Shown here: positions 6,592 to 10,668 of the stretch, piece by piece
How the letters are laid out: the number at the start of each line of letters is the position of its first letter
Position numbering within the stretch: the first letter of the stretch is position 1
Assembly: GCA_946404705.1 (NCBI GenBank)
Contig: CAMJES010000046.1
Span: 1-10,668 of the forward strand
Direction: 5' to 3'
DNA length: 10,668 nt
From: an uncultured Ruminococcus sp.
GTDB taxonomy: Bacteria; Bacillota; Clostridia; Oscillospirales; Ruminococcaceae
Position numbers and translations under genes: made by a program
Notes under the pieces: generated by a model
The model's input: only the letters and a program-made list of their open reading frames with translations
Databases searched by the model: none
What the model was told of the DNA's origin: nothing

Positions 6592-8310
6592 ATGGACGCT
6601 TCAAAAGCACTTATAAGTCAGATATTCAGTAGAGGAAGATTATTGGAAATTCCTTTTTATCAGAGGACATACGTTTGGGGAGAAGAGCAGTGGTCACGTT
6701 TGCTGGATGATATGGAATTCGTAACAAAGACTAAGCGTAACTATTTTATGGGTTCTGTTATCTTAAAGCAGGATACTGTCCCAAGCACATGCGTATATTC
6801 TGATAAGAGAATAATTATTGATGGACAGCAGAGAATGACTACAATAATGATCTTCCTTAAGGTTCTTCTTCTATTAGAAGATAATAATAAGCTCTTCGAC
6901 AGGAATTACAGACTTGATGATGATTCCATACAGATGGTTCACGGACATAATGATATTGATGCTTTTAAAAAGGTTGTTGATCATGAAGAGAAAACAGAGA
7001 TTGAAAATCCTGACCCGGCTTCTCAGATCATTGCTGCATATAACTATTTCCTCAAGAATATACCAAGCCGAAGCATAGACAGAACAGCTGTCCAGCAGTA
7101 TGTTCAGTTTGTTTGTATTGATTTGGGTAAGGAAGAGGATGAACAGCAGGTTTTCGATACTATCAACTCTTTGGGAGTGCGTCTTACAACTGCTGAACTT
7201 CTGAAAAACTATTTCTTCAACAGGGATAATCTCGATGAATACAAAAAGAACTGGGTAGAGATATTTGAAAAAGACGATGATGCGAAAATATACTGGGATA
7301 CCGAAATTGAAGCCGGCAGAATTAAGAAATCTATGATAGATATTTTCTTTGATGCCTATTTCCAGATGTTTTTACAGAATAAGAAATACAGTATATCTAC
7401 AGAAGATAAAATTGCATATAATCGTTTGGACCGCTTGGCAAAGTCATATCAGGACTTTATAAACAATTATTGCAATGGTGATAAGTCTGTTGTTATTTCT
7501 GATATGGCTACTTATGCAAATGCCTTCTATAAGGTTTTCAGACCGGAGGCGTGTGATACAACTATGCCTGCAGCAATGGGCATAGATAGAATAAATGTAA
7601 TTATTTTCGGACTTAAAACTACCACAATTATCCCGTATGTGTTATATGTTGCTACAAATGTATCTGATCAGAATGAACTTAAAGAGATATACAGAGTTTT
7701 GGAAACATATATCATGAGAAGAATTGTAACACATGCTTCTACGAAAAACTATAATAATCTATTTTTATCGCTTATTGCCAATGAGGTTCTTACCGCTGAC
7801 AGACTATATGAAGAACTTGAAAATCAGGAAGCTACCACATATATGCCTGATAACGATGATTTGAGAAATGGATTCCATAATTCTTATCTTGTTAATCTTC
7901 AGACAAGAGGAATACTGTACTTTATTGAAAGTGCGATCAGGCCTGCAAACAGTGCAACTGCGTTGCTTGGATTTAATAATTACAGCTTGGAACACATGAT
8001 GCCGAAAAAATGGAGAAACAATTGGGGAGAAAGTCCTGATAAGGATAATCCCAGAGCAAGAGATAATAAATTACTTACCCTTGGAAATCTTGCTATAATT
8101 CCACAAACACTTAATTCAGCTATAAGAGATAGTAATTGGGAAACAAAGAAGAACGGAAAAGGGGATAGTAAACCCGGACTTTGCAAATGTGCAGCAGGTA
8201 TATGTACCATGAATGATGCACTGCAAAAATCTGAATGGAATGAAGCAGAAATTGAATCAAGAGCTGAATGGTTGTACGAACAAGCTCGTGATTTATGGAA
8301 AACAAAGTAA
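6592..8310 (+). CDS. DUF262-DUF1524 protein, GmrSD-like (type IV restriction family)
   Basis: This 572-residue protein joins the two domains of the GmrSD family in one chain. The N-terminal DUF262 part has IPFYQRTYVW (20-29), the hallmark DGQQR (77-81) followed by MTT, and VFDTINSLGVRLTTAELL (187-204). DUF262 in characterised relatives binds and hydrolyses nucleotide. The C-terminal DUF1524 part has an HNH-type His-x-x-Pro signature, LEHMMP (466-471, His468), then LGNLAIIP (497-504) and Asn508, as expected of an active nuclease. Characterised relatives cut phage DNA with modified cytosine (GmrSD) or act beside phosphorothioate systems (SspE). No Dnd/Ssp gene is visible here, so a type IV-like role beside the type I system is the likeliest reading, but the substrate is unknown. 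The ribosome binding site is AGGAG (6578-6582), 9 nt before ATG. It lies 71 nt after hsdR and 13 nt before topB. Its sequence is more A+T-rich than hsdR, hinting at separate acquisition. Confidence 0.88.
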   Translation: MDASKALISQIFSRGRLLEIPFYQRTYVWGEEQWSRLLDDMEFVTKTKRNYFMGSVILKQDTVPSTCVYSDKRIIIDGQQRMTTIMIFLKVLLLLEDNNKLFDRNYRLDDDSIQMVHGHNDIDAFKKVVDHEEKTEIENPDPASQIIAAYNYFLKNIPSRSIDRTAVQQYVQFVCIDLGKEEDEQQVFDTINSLGVRLTTAELLKNYFFNRDNLDEYKKNWVEIFEKDDDAKIYWDTEIEAGRIKKSMIDIFFDAYFQMFLQNKKYSISTEDKIAYNRLDRLAKSYQDFINNYCNGDKSVVISDMATYANAFYKVFRPEACDTTMPAAMGIDRINVIIFGLKTTTIIPYVLYVATNVSDQNELKEIYRVLETYIMRRIVTHASTKNYNNLFLSLIANEVLTADRLYEELENQEATTYMPDNDDLRNGFHNSYLVNLQTRGILYFIESAIRPANSATALLGFNNYSLEHMMPKKWRNNWGESPDKDNPRARDNKLLTLGNLAIIPQTLNSAIRDSNWETKKNGKGDSKPGLCKCAAGICTMNDALQKSEWNEAEIESRAEWLYEQARDLWKTK

Positions 8311-8315
8311 TTATT

Positions 8316-8319
8316 GGAG
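8316..8319 (+). promoter_or_regulatory. Ribosome binding site of topB
   Basis: GGAG sits 4 nt before the ATG at 8324, inside the 13-nt gap after the DUF262-DUF1524 stop codon. The spacing is short, but this is the only start that places the toprim motif IYAEKSS at the N-terminus. Confidence 0.55.
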
Positions 8320-8323
8320 CACT

Positions 8324-10668
8324 ATGTTAGTAATCTACGCCGAGAAAAGCAGTCTTGCGAAAACAATAGCAGCCGTTCTGGGAGCGGGACAAAGAATACC
8401 CATGCAGGGCGAACCCACAGTGGGATATTATCAGTTTAAATTTAATGGTGAAGATGCCGTGCTTTGTCACGGCGTCGGTCACCTTATGTCCCTTATCCCT
8501 GCCGCAAGCTATGATGAAAAATATAAAAACTGGGATCTGAATGTGTTCCCTTGCATACCGGAAAAGTTCAGGATAGCACCCAAAAAGGAAACTATCGCTT
8601 GCTCACGCCTGGTGAAGCAGTTCTTTCAGCAGGCGGACTGGTGCATAAACGCAGCCGACCCCGACCGTGAGGGTGAGCTTATCTTCTCATACGTTTATCA
8701 GGCTTGCGGCTGTAAGGCTCCCTACAAGCGTGTGTGGATAGAGGACCTTACCGATGAAAAGATAAAGAAAGCGTTCAGCAACCTTATCGAACCGAAGCAG
8801 CCCATATCTGCACAAAATCCCGGCTCTCCATACGATCTGCAGATGGCAGGACGTGCAAGAGATATTGCCGACTGGCTCATCGGAAACAATCTGACTGTTG
8901 CGGCTACAAAGCGTTTTGGCGGATACAAGGAACTACTATCTGTAGGACGAGTTCAGACACCAACACTTGCACTTGTTGTTGAGCGTGAAAAAGCTATACT
9001 CAATCACAGCAAAACAAAATTCTGGCGTTTGAACGGAACTTTCACAACTGCAAACAACGAAACCTTTGAAGCTGAATACATAGAAGGCAAAATTGCAAAC
9101 AGCGAGGAAGCTGAAAAGAAGTTTGCAGAGTGCGGCAATGCTGACGGTATCGTTGCAGAGGTAAACACCAAGCATAAAAGCGAAAATGCACCACTCCTGT
9201 ATAACGCAACACAGCTTCAGATCGCTGCAAACAAGAAATTCAGTTGGAATGCGGACAAGACTACGAAGGTTATGCAGGACTTGTATGAGCATAAGCTGAT
9301 GACCTATCCCCGTACTTCCTCCGAACATCTTACGGAAGCAATGATGCCTGAAGTTGCCACAACTATCGGAAAGCTCCTGAATCTGCCCGAATACTCAAAG
9401 TATGCTCTTCCAAGGGATAAATGGCAGAAATTCTCCAAACGTCATTTTGATGATAAGAAGGTAGGTTCTCACCCTGCTATCATACCAACAGTAAATGTCC
9501 CAAAGGATATGTCCTCAATGAACGAGGACGAAAAGCAGCTTTACGATCTCCTTGCAAAATCACTTATCAGAATAATCTATCCCAAGGCGGAACTTGATGA
9601 TACAACAGTACTCATTGACGTAAACAAGGTGCGTTTTAAGGCAACGGGAAGTGTTATCACAAATAACGGCTGGTATGCTGTTGATGCGAAGCCACAGAAG
9701 AAAAACGTTCTTCCTGCACTTGCAGTAGGGAATAAGCTGAAAGGCGAGTACAGCATAAAGGAATGCGAAACAGAACCGCCGAAGCGTTATACGGAAGCCG
9801 ACCTCCTCGCCGCAATGGAGCTTGCGGGTCAGACTATCGAAGATGAAGAAATACGCACCCTTATGAAAATGCAGAAAAAGGGACTTGGAACAGATGCCAC
9901 AAGAGCACCTATTCTCAAAGGTCTTTTTGACAGAAAGTATCTTTATAGAAAGGGTAAATCCATATTCCCCACAGATAAAGGAATGTTCCTGATAGACACA
10001 CTTCCTGTCGATGCAATAAAGTCAGCAGATATGACAGGTGACTGGGAAATGCGTCTGAACAATGTTGCTATGGGCAAGGAGCCTGTTATCAACTTTATCC
10101 GTGATATTGAGCAGACCACAAGGGACTGGTATGCACAGGTAGCATCGGCAAGCGAAAGACACTATGTTTCTCCAGAAAAAGGTGATCTGCTTTGCCCCGT
10201 ATGTAACAGAGTTATTAAGCCTACACCATTCGGTTGGGGCTGTACAGGCTATTCCAAAGACGGTGACGGCTGCAAATTCACAATAAACAAGACACTTGCA
10301 GGGGTGGAAATGTCCGACAAGGAGATAACAAAGCTTCTCACAAAGGGCAGAACAGGACTTATCAAGGGATTTACTTCAAAATCGGGAAAGAAGTTCAATG
10401 CCTATCTTGTTATCGACCCGGAAACCAAGGATATAAAATTCGATTTTCTGTCAGATAAGGAACGTGAAATGGTCTGTCCGATATGCGGAAAGGGTATGAA
10501 GAAGTCAAAGTACGGATATATCTGCGAGAATTTCAGCAGGGACGGAAACGGTTGCGATTTCAGCGTTAATACGGAGATATGCAAAAAGAAAATATCCGCT
10601 GCACAGGTCGCAGCACTCCTAAAGGACGGCAGAACCGATGTTATCAAAGGCTTTAAGTCCAAAGCAGG
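8324..10668 (+). CDS. topB: DNA topoisomerase III, type IA (3' end outside window)
   Basis: Type IA topoisomerases pass single strands through a transient nick and unlink DNA; the element-borne forms are thought to serve replication or transfer of the element. The frame runs from ATG at 8324 to the right edge without a stop (781 full codons), already longer than E. coli TopB (653). The toprim domain starts with LVIYAEKSS (Glu7) and has the metal-binding DPDREGE (112-118). The GRVQTPTL segment follows, then the catalytic tyrosine in MTYPRTSSE (Tyr328), then GLGTDATRAPIL. From about residue 622 there are two Cys4 topoisomerase C-terminal repeats. The start is fixed by the N-terminal toprim motif, GGAG at 8316 and the end of the preceding gene 13 nt upstream. 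Versions with such repeats are common in Firmicute conjugative elements, which suggests, but does not prove, that the window lies in one. It probably shares a transcript with the defence genes. Confidence 0.95.
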   Translation, partial: MLVIYAEKSSLAKTIAAVLGAGQRIPMQGEPTVGYYQFKFNGEDAVLCHGVGHLMSLIPAASYDEKYKNWDLNVFPCIPEKFRIAPKKETIACSRLVKQFFQQADWCINAADPDREGELIFSYVYQACGCKAPYKRVWIEDLTDEKIKKAFSNLIEPKQPISAQNPGSPYDLQMAGRARDIADWLIGNNLTVAATKRFGGYKELLSVGRVQTPTLALVVEREKAILNHSKTKFWRLNGTFTTANNETFEAEYIEGKIANSEEAEKKFAECGNADGIVAEVNTKHKSENAPLLYNATQLQIAANKKFSWNADKTTKVMQDLYEHKLMTYPRTSSEHLTEAMMPEVATTIGKLLNLPEYSKYALPRDKWQKFSKRHFDDKKVGSHPAIIPTVNVPKDMSSMNEDEKQLYDLLAKSLIRIIYPKAELDDTTVLIDVNKVRFKATGSVITNNGWYAVDAKPQKKNVLPALAVGNKLKGEYSIKECETEPPKRYTEADLLAAMELAGQTIEDEEIRTLMKMQKKGLGTDATRAPILKGLFDRKYLYRKGKSIFPTDKGMFLIDTLPVDAIKSADMTGDWEMRLNNVAMGKEPVINFIRDIEQTTRDWYAQVASASERHYVSPEKGDLLCPVCNRVIKPTPFGWGCTGYSKDGDGCKFTINKTLAGVEMSDKEITKLLTKGRTGLIKGFTSKSGKKFNAYLVIDPETKDIKFDFLSDKEREMVCPICGKGMKKSKYGYICENFSRDGNGCDFSVNTEICKKKISAAQVAALLKDGRTDVIKGFKSKA
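10187..10468 (+). repeat. TopB C-terminal Cys4 repeat, unit 1 (coding)
   Basis: This 94-codon unit (residues 622-715 of TopB) contains a putative zinc site formed by Cys624, Cys627, Cys640 and Cys650 (C-x2-C-x12-C-x9-C). It then runs into LLTKGRTGLIKGFTSKSGKK. This matches the topoisomerase C-terminal repeat family, which binds single-stranded DNA or partners. Confidence 0.8.
10469..10668 (+). repeat. TopB C-terminal Cys4 repeat, unit 2 (coding, cut by window edge)
   Basis: The second unit starts 94 codons after the first, with Cys718, Cys721, Cys734 and Cys744 in exactly the same spacing. It continues with LLKDGRTDVIKGFKSK, parallel to unit 1. The window ends inside the unit, so the total number of repeats is unknown. 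Confidence 0.8.

Overview
The window looks like part of the accessory genome of a low-to-moderate G+C Firmicute, probably a Clostridia/Ruminococcus-type gut bacterium. The inference rests on a sigma-A-type promoter (TTGACA, 17 bp, TATAAT), AGGAG-like ribosome binding sites, codon use and the overall look of the proteins. All genes lie on the + strand. No tRNA, rRNA, CRISPR array, transposase or integrase is visible.

Layout. Positions 3-260 hold the C-terminal 85 codons of an unrecognised protein whose start lies off the left edge. It is followed by a terminator-like hairpin (274-311) and a short A+T-rich regulatory region with a perfect-consensus promoter (357-385) overlapped by an inverted repeat. 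This promoter drives a complete type I restriction-modification operon: hsdM (458-2062), hsdS (2049-3167, overlapping hsdM by 14 bp) and hsdR (3182-6520, 14 nt after hsdS). After 71 nt comes a one-chain DUF262-DUF1524 protein of the GmrSD/type IV restriction family (6592-8310). Thirteen nt later a topoisomerase III gene (topB, 8324 to beyond the right edge) begins; it is open to the window end and carries at least two Cys4 C-terminal repeats.

How the genes work together. HsdM2-HsdS methylates adenines at one bipartite target, and HsdR added to that complex translocates and cuts unmodified DNA. The DUF262-DUF1524 protein is expected to add a modification-dependent or otherwise complementary nuclease, so the cassette could act on both plain and base-modified phage DNA. 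A topB of this form is typical of Firmicute conjugative elements. The simplest reading is therefore a defence cassette (hsdM-hsdS-hsdR-gmrSD) carried as cargo inside an integrative/conjugative element, between a backbone gene on the left and topB on the right. There is no clear terminator between the defence genes and topB, so the RM promoter may also feed topB. The mobile-element reading is inference: no ends, integrase or relaxase are in view. I found no strong evidence for a wholly undescribed system. The most interesting points are the promoter/inverted-repeat architecture and the defence-to-topB transcriptional linkage.
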